From Patiria pectinifera (Eukaryota > Echinodermata > Asteroidea > Valvatida > Asterinidae): a stretch of DNA of 64,000 nucleotides. The notes beneath the pieces are model-generated. The model was given only the letters and a program-made list of their open reading frames with translations. It searched no databases and was not told the origin of the DNA. The stretch spans positions 34,182,900 to 34,246,899 of the forward strand of contig CM057149.1 of assembly GCA_029964075.1 (NCBI GenBank), read 5' to 3'. Shown here in pieces: positions 1 through 11,843 of this stretch (positions are counted from its first letter, which is position 1; every line of letters starts with the position of its first letter). The translations under genes were made by a program, and so were the position numbers.

Positions 1-15
1 CTCAGGGATTAAATC

Positions 16-233
16 GAATTCTGCACGCCAATTCTCATGAGTAAATCTTTGAGAGGCTTGGGAAAAAAATCCCGGCGTTGGTTGAAATTGTCACCGATCG
101 TGTTTTCTAGCAAAACAAGGAAGAGATTTCTGGCCGAATTACTGGGCACCGGCTGGCGCATGAATATGCAACCCACACTCGGATCATACAGTTTGGAGTC
201 TCTATACTCGCTAGTCTGTCGCGAAAGCTAAAC
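16..233 (-). CDS. Possible minus-strand terminal exon, unrecognised
   Basis: Read on the minus strand, an acceptor-like CGTTTAG is followed by about 71 open codons ending in a stop near 16-18. The translation contains SVGCIFMRQPVPSNSARNLF and RRDFFPKPLKDLLMRIGVQN, more protein-like than the opposite plus-strand frame. I do not recognise a family. It could be the last exon of a gene running leftward, or chance. Confidence 0.25.
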
Positions 234-960
234 GCGAGTGTGATTGATTTCCAAAGCGTGTAATTGGATTTCGATTTAAAAGGCTAAGTTGCTTGCCGGG
301 AATAGCAAACTGTAGTCTTTGTCTGGGATTAACCGCCACAGATAATCAGTGACAGATGAAAGTTTTCATTAAAGTAGTGCCTTAAAGAAACTTTCGCCTT
401 TGAAATTGGTACAGCCTGAGAGTAATTAGTGATTTCGAGTCATTCATAGTAAAACAAATGACTTTTGATTAACATGCATACCATTCCTCCCAAGAACGTA
501 TCCACTGTGCCCGCAATTTTTCTGTAATATAGAATAGTCGTTTACCATCTATAACTCGATTGTGGTTTTCGGACTTTTATTGATTCAAACATACAATTTT
601 TCACGTTCAATAAACAGTCATATAACGCTGTGCCATAAATTCAAAACCTTATGAAAATATGGATCGCACCAAAGGCGCTGTTAGTTTGTGATCCAACTGT
701 GTAAAACGATATGTTTAGGTAGTCCTACGTAGATTAAAGTCAGTTTAGACAATTTAAAAACGTTTAAATCATTCCCACGCAAATATGGACGATGTGCCCT
801 GTGACGTCATACGAACGGGCCACAGACGTGCAAGTAGGAGCAACCCTAAATTTAAGCATCTTTTGCATTTTATTTATAAACAATTTATGACACCACTTTT
901 ACACCAATCACATTCCAAGAGATACATATGCGCAGTGCACAGGAGAACAGTTTGCTGAGT
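233..960. other. No supported feature
   Basis: AT-rich sequence without a convincing ORF, repeat or splice-bounded exon. It contains scattered TATA-like words only. The stretches 2477-3528, 3936-4333 and 1446-1960 are likewise without features I can support. Confidence 0.5.
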
Positions 961-967
961 TGGCACC

Positions 968-1274
968 ATAAGCCTTATTCATGAGTTGGCCATTTTGTCG
1001 AGTTCCCTGAATGTATTTCATTCATTGTTAACTGTTGCATGGGATGGCGCCAGACCATGCAAGCACAATGCAGCCTTATTTTACTGTCATTTTTTTCCCT
1101 TTAAATATGGCTTTAAACATTAGGGAATGTTTAATTACAAATTTTAAATTATTCATTGAAGCAGACTGGAATTTATTATACATAAACTTGCTTTCATTTC
1201 TCTTCACAAGTTCTGAAATTTAAGAGTTTACCTAACTTTCAATTCAATATGGCCGACTCGTGAATAAGGCCCAT
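968..1274. repeat. Inverted-repeat element, TIR near ATAAGCCTTATTCATGAGT
   Basis: ATAAGCCTTATTCATGAG and GGCCAT at 968-993 recur in reverse complement with few mismatches at 1249-1274. The 307-bp unit with short terminal inverted repeats looks like a MITE. No target duplication was identified. Confidence 0.5.
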
Positions 1275-1275
1275 G

Positions 1276-1445
1276 CGCGTGACCACAACATCCTCTTTGA
1301 AAACAACATTGTCTTCAGGATACTCGGCAACATTTTCCGACCCGCGAATATTTGTCCCGTCCTTTAAGTCATTTTTATGGTCGTTAATAATTATGGTTTC
1401 TATAGAAAGGTCAAACATGTCCGCGGCTCCCTTTAAGGGGAACAT
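1276..1445 (-). CDS. Possible minus-strand coding exon, unrecognised
   Basis: A minus-strand frame starting at an ATG at 1445 reads MFPLKGAADMFDLSIETIII then a polar, acidic stretch (DHKNDLKDGTNIRG, EYPEDNVVFKEDVVVTRM). Composition resembles coding sequence, but no domain is recognised and no convincing donor follows. Beyond 1275 the frame runs into a palindromic repeat arm. It may pair with the candidate at 16-233 as part of a leftward gene. Confidence 0.2.
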
Positions 1446-1960
1446 TTATAAGATATACGAAGAACTATCGAGTAAAACCACGCACCGATGTAGCGAATCA
1501 GTAATAGCACTGCCATGTGGTTGTGTATTAAGTTTCCAAATAAAAACAGACTGCAAAAAAAACCCCAAACAAACAGCGGTGATAATTATACACAGCAAGT
1601 TTGTACATTCTATCACTTGATGAGTGCACCGTTTTGCAACGCCACGCGCAAACGATTTGTTTTAGTCAAATTTTGAAACATGTGAAACATTTATTTGCCT
1701 TTATGGTGATAATGAATGATAAATAAAAGAACATGTATGACGAATGGTAAGACACAAAAGCCTGCAGGAGCAAAATGTATATCTAATGAGTTCTGAGAAG
1801 TTAATAGTTAATGCAATGCTATTAAACGAGACCAATGTTATTTCCATGCTGTCAAATTTGGGACAAAGCGAATAATTTATATGTTTAATATAAATATACA
1901 AAGAGAAAAAGTTCTGAGAGACGATTATTACGAATGTGGCTTATACGGGAATTTTCAACA

Positions 1961-2476
1961 TACAGGGTGAGTAAAAAAACAAACGAAACCCAAATGTCGG
2001 GACTATTGTTTTAGTGAAGTTCTGCATGTAACACTTTCCAAATCTAGGATATGAAAGCCCAATTCATAAGCTTTCGTTTAGTACAAGAATAATTCAAATC
2101 ACTCACGTACTTTTCAAGTTACGGAATTTAAACACAACCACCGTTTTAAAGTTCTGTCCACGAATCACAAAAAAAAACAGGCGTGCGTTCTTTCAGCAAA
2201 ACGACAACAATTCACACACATCCCTATGTGATTTGTTTTGGTTTTGCTGAAAGAACACTTCCCTTTTTGTGATCCGTGGACAGAACTTTAAAACGATGGT
2301 TGCGTTTAAAATTCCATGACTTGAAAAGTACATGAGTGATTCGAGTGATTCTTGTACTGAAAGAAAGCTTTTGAATTGGGCTTTCATATCTGAGATTTTA
2401 AAAGTGCTACATGCACAACTTCATTAAAAAAAAATGGGCCCGACATTTGGCATTCATGTTTTTGACTCACCCTGTA
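1961..2476. mobile_element. TACAGGGTG foldback element, family A copy 1
   Basis: Starts TACAGGGTGAGT and ends ACTCACCCTGTA; the two halves are near reverse complements over most of their length (including AAAGCCCAATTCA and GTTTTAAAGTTCTGTCCACG). Flanking TA at both ends fits a TA target site. 516 bp, non-coding. Confidence 0.85.
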
Positions 2477-3528
2477 CAACGTTCGGTAGGCCAATAGAAA
2501 AGTAAATGTAAGTGAAAACGGCGACATAAAGGTTAATTTTGAATATCTCGTTATGTTCAACGCAATAAATCCTTACAAAGTTGCTCTAAAGAATTCCACA
2601 GCTCGTCGTCAGCTAGAATTGGCCTTAAATTAACCGACTTCTAGATTATAAGACTTGCACATTAAGTGATTATTTTGTTGTTATACCTCATGATATTTCC
2701 TAAAGAATTAATGTACCGTTTTTCTGTCTTAACATAGGCCTACTGTTTTAACTTTTTTTGTCGACACAAAACCTACATGCATCTCACAGAGCTAGAATAT
2801 AATTGACCAATTTTAATTGACTTATTTTGTAGCTTAAAAGATATTTGTTGTAATACCTCAAAATATTTACTAAAGAATTAATGTACTGCTTTTCTGTCTT
2901 GATATAGGCCTACTGTTTTAATTTTAATATAGAAAGTGATTTTCCGGGAATCCATTATTCTCGACAGCGTGAATGTCTTTTTTTCAGGCCGTTAATGTTG
3001 TCTTGATGGATCATGCTCTTAATCCACCCTGACATAGCTGTAGTAGACTCTCCTCGAACTCTCCATCACGAACCTCGTCCATCTTCTCATCTGTCTTCTT
3101 TTTAAAATGGATTCATTTAGATGAGGCAAGACAATCTGAGCTTGGCGGCTACATGGCTCCCAGACATAGGTCTACATGACTTGTATACATTAAAGCTGAC
3201 ATTTGGAATATGATACGTTTATGCAAGAATTGGTTTGTCTGTGTTCAGCTAAAATCCACTCGATTGATTATACAAACGACTTACGGGGAAAAAAACCCAA
3301 AAATTTGTCGTCCACCAAAAAATATTTGTCGTCCACATATAACTATTCTAAATGCTTTGCTGTATACGTGCTAAAATTAATATATCAGTACCGTTAGAAT
3401 TCGGACTGCAACATCACTGCCGAAATGCAAGGTGGTGTTTGTGCACTAAAAATGTTTTCATGTAGATTCAAGAATCACAGGCTGAGTTGTCGCTTTTCGA
3501 GAATTTGTGGCTGGATGTTATTTCATTA

Positions 3529-3935
3529 TACAGGGTGACTAAAAACAAACGAAACCCAAATGTCAGGACCATTGTTTTAGTGAAGGTCTGGATGTAGCAC
3601 TTTCAAAATCTCGGATATGAAAGCCCAATTCATAAGCTTTCTTTTAGTACAAGAATCATTCAAATCACTTATGTACTTTTCAAGTTACGGAATTTTAAAC
3701 ACAACCACCGTTTTAAAGTTCTGTCCACGGATCACAAAAAGGTAAGTGTTCTTTCAGCAAAACGAAAACAAATCACATAGGGAATTGTTTTCGTTTGCTG
3801 AAAGAACGCACACGAACGTACTCGAAAAGTACATGAGTGATTTCAATGATTCTTGTACTAAAAGTGCTACATGCAGAACACCACTAAAACAAAAGTCACG
3901 ACATTTGGGTTTCTTTTTTTTTTACTCACCCTGTA
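3529..3935. mobile_element. TACAGGGTG foldback element, family A copy 2
   Basis: Same termini and left arm as the copy at 1961-2476 (CAAACGAAACCCAAATGTC, AAAGCCCAATTCATAAGC), but the right arm is internally deleted. 407 bp, bounded by TA. Confidence 0.85.
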
Positions 3936-4333
3936 TTTTTATTATTTCATGCAACAAGCTGAATATAATAGTGCATGTGTACACAAAATGTGAACCATGC
4001 AAGATGTTATATAATAAAAAGTGCTAAATAACAGTGTGGTCAATGCATTCGAAACAAAAAAATCTTAACACTACAAACCCTGTTTCAGTCCTCGAAATTC
4101 TTCTCGTAATCTTTCTTATTGATATTTTTCTGTATTTTGGTCATTCTTATGGTTTTTGTCATGAACTTGAGTGTAAATAATTAGCGTTTAAATGTTAACC
4201 AACTTTCTCCACATGCTGTTCTCAGGAAACAATCGATAAACTATAACTTATGGTCTTTCAATAAATCCATTTGAATCCTGTTAAATATTCTCACATATTA
4301 CTGTTTTTAATTCAACAAGTGCTAGGGAACTGA

Positions 4334-5602
4334 TACAGTGTGAGCCCAAAAAAGCGGAACCCAAACCCCAACTATCATATTTCATATTTTATAAAATATG
4401 TAGCACCAAACATAATAATGACTGAAAAGCCAATTTCATAAGCTACTTTTATATGAAAAATATACTGAAATTGCTCAATCCGTTCAAAGAATATCACCAT
4501 TTAAACGCAACGGCCCTAAAACCTGTTTCGTCCAAAAAAGTAAGTTATTTTGACTGTTTAGAACAACAAAGAAAATGACACAGAGTACTTGTTCCAACAA
4601 CTGTAGTGCACAATACATTTATTAACAACCCTGGTCGGGCAAACAAAATGATTTATAAAATCCCTTTTTTTAAGACGGGCCTTCAAAAGGACTTTGTTGA
4701 ATATTTTTAACATTTAATCTGAGGTTTTATCGCTGGTGATCATGGGCGTCGCCAGGATTTTTTCTAGAGGGTGGCAAAGCACGTTTTCCCCCGAAATCCC
4801 TGTATTTTTCTAGCATATTCTCATATTCTCAATTTTCATTTTTTCGAGGGGGGCAGGGACATTTTGTCCCCCCCCCCCAACCCATTAAGTTTACAGTAAT
4901 ATGACTTCGCGCCTCTTTTTCTTTCTTTTTCCCCCTTTTTTTCTCCTTTTTTTATTTTTTATTTTTTGGGGGGGGCGGCCAAGTTCCCTCTTGCCACCCC
5001 CCCCCTTGCGACGCCCATGCTGGTGATGTTTGAAGGCAATTGTGACGAAGATTCGTGAAATGCCATTTTTGGAAGAAAGCGGTCTTAGGGTCATTAGGCC
5101 AAAACAAAAAAGTCTCCGGTTTCTGGTATGGAGCTTGCCCAAAAAGTGGTGCGGCGACGCGGCTTTTTTTTTTTTACCTGATTTTTTGCTTCAAATGTCG
5201 GCTGATGACGGCAAATGGTGCCCGACTAAACTCAGTGCAAATATATGGGAGTCCAGAGAGGCCACATAAAGCTAAGTTCTCGACCATAACCCAATCTAAA
5301 AACACGTTAAAATTGCGCAGCAGCAGGATTCCAGTCAAACCAGTGAGTTTGGCGGTTTTGAGACATCATCTTTCATTGAAAAAAAATCATTTTGCAGACG
5401 TGCATGGCACCCGGAGACTTTTTTTTTGGCCTTATGTTTAAATGGTGATATTCTTTGAACAGATTGAGCAATTTTAGTTATACTTTCATCTAAAATCAGT
5501 ATTTGAAATTGGCTTTCCAGTCATTATTACGTTTGGTGCTGCATATTTTTTTTAAAATATGAAATGTAATTTTCGGTTCCGCTTTTTTTGAATCACCCTG
5601 TA
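4334..5602. mobile_element. Foldback element, family B (TACAG/CCTGTA ends)
   Basis: Left arm TACAGTGTGAGCCCAAAAA and right end GAATCACCCTGTA belong to arms of about 190 bp that are mutual reverse complements (GTTTAAATGGTGATATTCTTT on the right answers the left arm at 4490-4505). It ends only about 40 bp before exon 1 and hosts a nested MITE at 4741-5019. Confidence 0.8.
4741..5019. mobile_element. hAT-like MITE nested in the family B element
   Basis: Ends CATGGGCGTCGCCAGG and CCTTGCGACGCCCATG form a 16-bp TIR with one mismatch. CTGGTGAT is duplicated exactly at 4733-4740 and 5020-5027. An 8-bp duplication is typical of hAT and some other superfamilies. The interior is homopolymeric G/C and A/T-rich and non-coding. 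Confidence 0.85.
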
Positions 5603-5644
5603 TCTCGATGTATTCATTTCGTTGTTTTTTGTTTGGTGTTACAG

Positions 5645-5803
5645 CTCAGTGGGACTGTGCTAACGTCTTCACGCGTGAGTACAATGGGACGGCCTCGCAG
5701 GCCTGCCCCAAGAACTCCTTCGGGGAGGCCAGTTGTTTCGACTGCATACCCTGGGCCAACATGACGGGCTGGAAGTACGGACCCAAGAACGGATCCGACA
5801 CAG
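5645..5803 (+). CDS. Exon 1 (as modelled): kringle-1, N-terminal half
   Basis: Follows a T-rich tract ending in ACAG and ends at CAG|GTCGGT; 159 nt, phase 1 at both ends. It reads AQWDC, then a YNGTAS segment and CIPW, matching the first half of a kringle (first Cys, the Y-x-G-T-x-S core, the Cys-x-x-W region). Two extra cysteines (in QACPK and ASCFDC) are not part of the usual six-Cys kringle. An in-frame ATG lies at 5608, upstream of the acceptor, but it falls in the polypyrimidine tract and would give only a 13-residue leader, so I treat it as intronic. An upstream signal-peptide exon is expected but not seen. Confidence 0.75.
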
Positions 5804-6335
5804 GTCGGTGGTTGGGAAATCAAATTGAAATGTCAACAAAAACTCTTAACACATCGTGTTCTGTAATTAGAAGTTCATATTACAGATAACTTACTGGCAG
5901 GCACGTTTTGAGGACGTATTATGTATATGCTCAATAGTAATAGTTTTGGTCCAAAAAAAAACAATAGGGAATAAATTTACATGAGAGAGATGCTATAGTA
6001 TGCGTCATTGTCTGAACATTATCAGAGAATTGTTCTAACAGGTTTAATCAAACATTATGTGAAGTTGTTTAATGTGGAGCCGTTTTAAAGAAACCCATGA
6101 ATAGCATTTAAATCCATTCACTTTTTAAGATTCAATTATTGAAAATAGTACATCAAGATAGATTAATATAATGCCCAAACTAAGATATTGAATTTATTCA
6201 AATCGGATTTGATGTTTCAATTCGCAACATATCTCTCAAACGTCTCGGTAGTGTGTTTTCATTGATACAAGTGAAAAGAACATTTCGATGGATGGTAAAC
6301 GATTGACGTATTTTTTTAAAATGATTATTTGACAG

Positions 6336-6449
6336 ATTTAATTGAGAACTATTGCCGCTTCGTGGGTGATAAGGTAGGACCGATGTGCTACATCCAGACG
6401 CCGGATGGAAGCACTGGTATAGAATTCTGTCAAACTCCTCCGTGTCATG
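6336..6449 (+). CDS. Exon 2: kringle-1, C-terminal half
   Basis: Acceptor TTTGACAG, donor CATG|GTAAGC; 114 nt, phase 1-1. It encodes IENYCRFVGDKVGPMCYIQ then FCQTPPCH, the conserved [15 protein letters not shown] second half of a kringle, here with GPMCY instead of GPWCY. An intron in the middle of the domain is the usual gene structure of kringle modules. The intron between the halves (5804-6335) is short and shows no repeat I recognise. Confidence 0.85.
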
Positions 6450-6564
6450 GTAAGCTAGCCAAAATAAGCTATCCTAATTTAAAAATGACATCACTTTTGA
6501 GACATAGTGACATCACACTTTCTTTACATAAAGGCTTGGGGCACTTTAATAAATAGCCTCATAT

Positions 6565-8545
6565 TCTGGAGGGGCGCCCAATTGGGTTTTAACTCCCCCT
6601 TGTGCCCCTCCCCAAACACCTGAGGAGGGAGGGGCACAGTGGGGGCAGACCTCGATCGGGGCGTTCCCCTTCCCCTAGCCCCCTCCTTAATGAAGTCACT
6701 GTAATAAAATGCTTGTAAAACACCAATGAGATAAATTTAATTTGAAAGTAATCCAAATAAAATCCAGGTGTAAATAAATTTAAAAAAAAAAAAGGTTTGA
6801 AAAGAAATCCCAACATTTTGACTCAGCGGTGAACAAAACAAATGTTTTTGATCCATCAAGGACAAAATGTATTAGAGCGCCTCATTTATTTCCCGTTTGT
6901 TCTAGATTATTTTTGATTAGTTAATTAATTAGAAACTCAAACACCTGGTGAGCAGCGTAATGAGATACAACTGGAACATTCATCTCCGAAATGAGGTCGT
7001 GAAAACCATACTGGTAAGTATCAACAGTCTAGGGTATCAAGTTACTGACCTGAGGCCTACAGGGTAGATCAGAATGATGGACCCAAATTAAAGAAAATAT
7101 TAAAAACATGTTGTAATTGCTGATGTGGCTGCATTTCAAAAAATGCAGCCACATCAGTACGCGATTTCAATAAATTTGTTGAGCCATGGAACCGAGGTCA
7201 GAGTGTTTTAGCGTGTGTTCTTTGCCAGCACTTTTCTTCAAAATGGTACAGTGGATAAACATATCGTTCACCAATGTCCAAAATACCAGCCTTTATTATA
7301 ATTCATTTGCATTTGTTTTGATAAATGCTGCATATTCTTAAATGTTCTCTAAGTTGGGTCCTGATCATTCTGACTCACCCTGTACACGGAAAGTTGGCAC
7401 CGATACCGACCATTATTTCGGTCAAGCATAACGGGTGGTGCACTTTATGTGTCAATCTCAGATATAAAGGCAAAACTGCGGCTGAATTGGGACATAGAGC
7501 CTATGTCATTATTGGTATCATGGTAAGTACTGGTAGACACCCACGCACTAGGGCTTAAATCGTTTCAATAGTTTATTTTTTACTAATTAAATACACTTTC
7601 CTTATTTTCCTATGGAAGCCTGGTAGCTTTCGTCTCCACCTTAAACAAAGCGTGACGTCATCACGTTTCAGGCCTAGCCTATTACTGTTGTGCCGCAAAG
7701 TAATGTCTTTTTTAACTAAACGTTGTCGATGTTGTTGTTTCGTTCGATGTCCCATTTAAAAGTGATTAACTTTTATAGTGCTATAAAAATAGCAATTAAA
7801 AAAACAAATCTATTTTTTTTTACGAGCTGAGACTCGAACATATAAGTTGCTGTATTTCATTAGTAAATAAAGTACGTTATCATACCAGTAATATCATTTA
7901 TGTCCCAATTTAGCCGCCATTCCATTTAAACATTCGCTCTCCATATCTGCCATTGGCTTATGTATCTGACATTGATACAACACAGAAGTACACCACCCAT
8001 TATGGTTGACCGAGATGATATAGTTTCGGTACGTCGAGGCTTAAACTGTCTGTGCATACCTCAGGCCATTAAAATGGAAACCCTAGACTGTTGTATTACA
8101 TACCAGTATTGTTTTACACGGCCTCATTTCGGAGATGATGAATGATCTCGTTGTTTTTAATTAGTCTGCTCATCGTGCGTTTCAGTTTCCAGAATCTAGA
8201 ATAAACGGAAAATGAAATAAGACGCTCTAGTGCACTTCGTCCTCGATGGATCAAAACACTGAATTGTTTTTGTTCACCAACTGAGTCAAACAAAAGTTCT
8301 TTTCAACAATTTTGTTCATTTAGGGCCTACACCTGGATTTTATTTTTGATTACTTTCAAATTATATTTATCTTCTTTGCGTTTACAAACATTATATTCCA
8401 GTAACGTCGTTAAGGAGGGAGCATGAGGAACGCCCCCGCTCGAGGACTGCCCCCCAATCCCTTGTGCCCCTCCTTCTCAGAAGGAGGGGCACAAGGGATT
8501 GGGAAGGCAAAAACGAGCTCTTGATCGGCAAACTCCCATGACATG
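6565..8545. mobile_element. About 2-kb foldback repeat in the kringle-1/kringle-2 intron
   Basis: The left arm (for example TTTGAAAGTAATCCAAATAA and AAATCCAGGTGTA near 6745-6775) recurs inverted on the right (TACACCTGGATTTTATTTTT near 8328). TACCCTTATGG-like central stretches around 7400-7540 and 7880-8030 also mirror each other. Both outer ends carry a GC-rich GGAGGGGCAC motif. A family C element interrupts the left arm. No open frame of note. Confidence 0.6.
7058..7384. mobile_element. TACAGGGT foldback element, family C
   Basis: TACAGGGTAGATCAGAATGA at the left mirrors GATCATTCTGACTCACCCTGTA at the right. A near-perfect central hairpin lies at 7121-7155 (stem TGATGTGGCTGCATTT). 327 bp, nested in the larger foldback repeat. 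Confidence 0.8.
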
Positions 8546-8561
8546 CAGTAGACTATTTATA

Positions 8562-8832
8562 TAGAACGCCATGGTCCAGTGGTTAAGGTGTTTGACTCAA
8601 TGTACCAAGGTGCTTGGGTTCGAACCGTAGACACTTCACTACAATTGCCTCTCTCCACCCAAGAGTATAAATGGGTACCTGTGAGGGTCGAACACCGATT
8701 GAGCGCTGATATCGGTGCCGCGTGGTCCCATGGCCTGATGAACAGGGTAATAATTATTGTAAAGCGCTTTGAGATCGTTGGTGCGATGGAAAGCGCTATA
8801 TAAGCACAATTATTTTTATTAATTATTGTTAT
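8562..8832 (+). mobile_element. tRNA-derived SINE
   Basis: The 5' part resembles a tRNA promoter (GTCCAGTGGTTAAGGTGTTT as A box, GGGTTCGAACC as B box). The 3' part carries AAGCGCTTTGAGATC and CTATATAAGCAC, ending in an ATT-rich tail. The same unit is found inverted at 41884-42189. Confidence 0.8.
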
Positions 8833-9252
8833 TTGAGGTCAGACACAATATGAGCGCTGATTGATTTGGGTAAACTCTTTTGTTTTTACCCAAACCAAAC
8901 TGCGCCCTCCTAGGTGCCCCTCCCTTACCAAGTGAGGCTATTAATTAAAGTGCCCCCCCCCCATCACGCACCATTTGAACCTTCAGATCTGCCAAACCCA
9001 AGTTGTGTAATCGTTCATCTGCAAAAATACAGGTTACAGTGCGTTGGTGTTTTTTTCCCCAATAGAGGCAGAAAAGGGAGCAAAAACAACCACAGGGTGG
9101 GGTTCCATCTGATGAATGGTGCGATGTCACTGACGGATAAAACTGCCAGATAAAACTGCCCTCATATTTGGGATTTGGTTTCGTGTGTCCCGTGCACAAT
9201 TCCTTAAACCATTGTCTTAATACTAAACTCCATTTATTCACCTCGCTCCCAG

Positions 9253-9387
9253 CGCACTCTGGATGCATGACGGGTAACGGGACTGACTATCGTGATCAGG
9301 CTATGTTCACGGAGAGTGGCTACAGCTGCCTATATTGGGATCAGGTACAAGACCAAGACGTGAACTCAACCTCGTACCCAGATGCAG
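9253..9387 (+). CDS. Exon 3: kringle-2, N-terminal half
   Basis: Acceptor CTCCCAG, donor GCAG|GTATAT; 135 nt, phase 1-1. Translation starts AHSGCMTGNGTDYRDQAMFT and continues with GYSCLYWD, matching the start of a kringle (C-x-x-GNG-x-x-Y then S-x-x-C-x-x-W). Unlike kringle-1 it has the standard cysteine count. The preceding 2.8-kb intron (6450-9252) is filled by a large foldback repeat and a tRNA-derived SINE. Confidence 0.85.
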
Positions 9388-9889
9388 GTATATCACAAAA
9401 GTGTAATTTTCCTATATTGAAAGCGACTGCTAAAAGGGAAACGCCTTAAGGTTTCTACTGAAGCAAAAACCACATCAAAGACTAGATAACGCTGGAATAA
9501 AAAGGTCCATGATGAATCTTCGTTGTTCTTCGTTGAAGTAAAATTCTTAACGAAGTGCCAGCATTGAACTGCACTGAAAACAAAGGTTCTTCAGTTCGTT
9601 GTCATCATTAAAAACAGAAAACATCGTTGATTTGGCCCTGGCAATATCTATGTTCAGAAGTAATTACTCTATAAATAATGTCTTATGTGGAATGTAGAAT
9701 ATTCAATTCTCTTTATATTTTTGATTTGAGAGTGATAATGTTACATGTCGAAATCAACCAGCCCGTTGCGTGAAGGCAAACCGGCAGTATTATCTCGCAT
9801 AATTATCAAAACATCAAGTCATTCCAATCATGGTTTTCACAATTTTTTCGTGCATTTTAAAGGTAGTATTGGTGGTATACACACCTATG

Positions 9890-9974
9890 TTCCGACACAT
9901 CTATGTTCCGACACACCTATGTTCCGACACACCTATTTTCCGACACACCTATGTTCGACACCCCTATGTTCCGC
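9890..9974. repeat. Tandem repeat, unit CACCTATGTTCCGACA
   Basis: About five imperfect copies of a 16-17-bp unit. A partial inverted copy (GGTGTCGGAAC) follows at about 9999. The open frames across it are by-products of the repeat. Confidence 0.8.
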
Positions 9975-10838
9975 CTAACGGGTTGTCGGGAAATAGGGGT
10001 GTCGGAACTTAGCAGTTACCATATAGAGCAATCCGGACACGCTGTCAATTCTATCACGAAGACCCTCTTCAACTGTTCTAGCTGTTGTTCAGAAAATCCG
10101 TTACGGAGCAGTTGCTTTGTATCGGTGCCTTTGTCATCCTCTCCAGACTTTGCCTTTTCACATCAGATGTTTTGTGATTTTCGCGCCAACGGATGAGTCA
10201 GTGGCCATTGTGTGACATAATAATGCATTTTGCCTTTGAAATGGTCAACGAAATAGAATGAAAAGACATGAAATATACCGCTAATTGAGACCCATAATAT
10301 ACAAACAGATGGGGCATTGATTCCAAGCTGGCGATCCTGCCTTCATGTTCGCAACTGTACCAGTAAATTGGTTGTTTCTGCATTACAATGTCATCGTACT
10401 TTGTAAAATAAAGCCTTAGGGTATATGGCTCGCTCAGCTATTCGGATAAGGTCATGGTCGAACATAAATAACAAACAGGGTGCCATGCCTGCAAAAATTT
10501 GTGTAACAAAGATGCATCTATCCCCTCCCGTTTTGTTTCTCACTCATCAATATCGTATGCTGGACGCATGTAGTTACCAATAAGTTATAAAACAACATCC
10601 GTAACACTTAATATCCGTAACAGTTGTTATTCAAACAGCTAAAGAATAAAACATGTCTCATTTTGGTTACAAATAAAATGCCATGGATATTATGATCGAT
10701 CCATTAATCCCAATGAGCTGAATAAAGGGCCTACAATGATTGAAAGTATGACTGACAAAGCGTGTAGAATTATGAACAAATAATGCATAAATAACACTAA
10801 CAAACCGATATTTACACTGCATGACATTCTACTACACG

Positions 10839-11843
10839 TATAGGTTTTCCCGACTATTTCAAAACATAGTCTAGCATTCAATTTCGTCCGAGACAAATTT
10901 CACATGCTTTTAACAAAACCAATTTATTCATTTACCATTCAATTTCAACGTTTGGTCACCCTCTTTAGTCACCCGGTTGAGAATATTCGTCATTACAGAT
11001 CAAATTCGTCTAAGCTGTTGCCGAATGGCAGCATTCAGAGATCGAATTCGTCTTATATAAATCATGTAGAAGAATTTAATTTCTGAATAACAAGGTTTGA
11101 CGTACACGAGACGAAATCGAATACTCCGGGACGAAAACGTGTGCTTATTCTTTGAATTTGCTTGAACTGAATTTGAACTTGTCTGGCAAAAGACGAAACT
11201 AAACATTGGAAGGGCATATAGATCGATGTTGATTCACGAATTTGAATATTAGAAACGGTGAATTCGAATGATAAACGTTTTAAAATAGCCGGCAAACCTA
11301 CAGTAGAAACAGATCAATTGTGTTTAATTGTAAATTAAAGATAATATAGGTTTCCCGGCTAATTTTAAACATTTTTCGTTCGAATTCACCGATTCGTATA
11401 TTCAAATTCGTCCAGCAACATCGATTTAGTGCACTTCTAATGTTTAATTTCGTCTTTTGTCAGACAATTTCAAATTCGGTTCAAGCAAATTCAAACAATG
11501 AGCACACGTTTTCGACCCGGAGTATTCGATTTCGTCTCGTCTACGCCGAATCGTGTTCAGAAATCAAATTCGTCTAATTGATTTATATATGACGAATATT
11601 ATACCTAAATGCTGCCATTTGGCAGCAGCTTAGACCTGTTTGATCTGTAATGACAAATTTGATCTGTAATGACGCACATTCTCGACCCGGTGACTAAATA
11701 GGGTGATCAAACTTTATAATTGAATGGTAAATGACTAAATTGGTTTTGTTAAAAGCCTGTGCAATTTTTCGTGGACGAAATTAAATGATATAGTTGGTGA
11801 ATTTGAGTGAAAAATCTTATAAAATAGCTGGGAAAACCTATAC
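10839..11843. mobile_element. Double AGGTTTTCCCGGC element forming a 1-kb palindrome
   Basis: Two ~460-500-bp units, 10840-11301 and 11345-11843, are near reverse complements of each other. Each is bounded by TAGGTTTTCCCG-type ends (TAGGTTTTCCCGACT, CCGGCAAACCTA, ATAGGTTTCCCGGC, GGGAAAACCTAT). Interiors repeat GAATTCGTC/GACGAAT-like words. Non-coding. Confidence 0.75.

Noticed and set aside
4891-5142. Basic, lysine-rich ORF on the minus strand
   Set aside because: Produced by homopolymer tracts inside the hAT-like MITE.
5608-5644. ATG at 5608 as the true start with a short signal peptide
   Set aside because: It lies in a T-rich acceptor tract, gives only 13 residues before the kringle, and ACAG at 5641-5644 is a better splice acceptor.
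9745-10196. Repetitive ORFs with a THLCSDTPMF-like periodicity as a repeat protein
   Set aside because: They translate a short DNA tandem repeat in several frames, with no start context or flanking coding signal.
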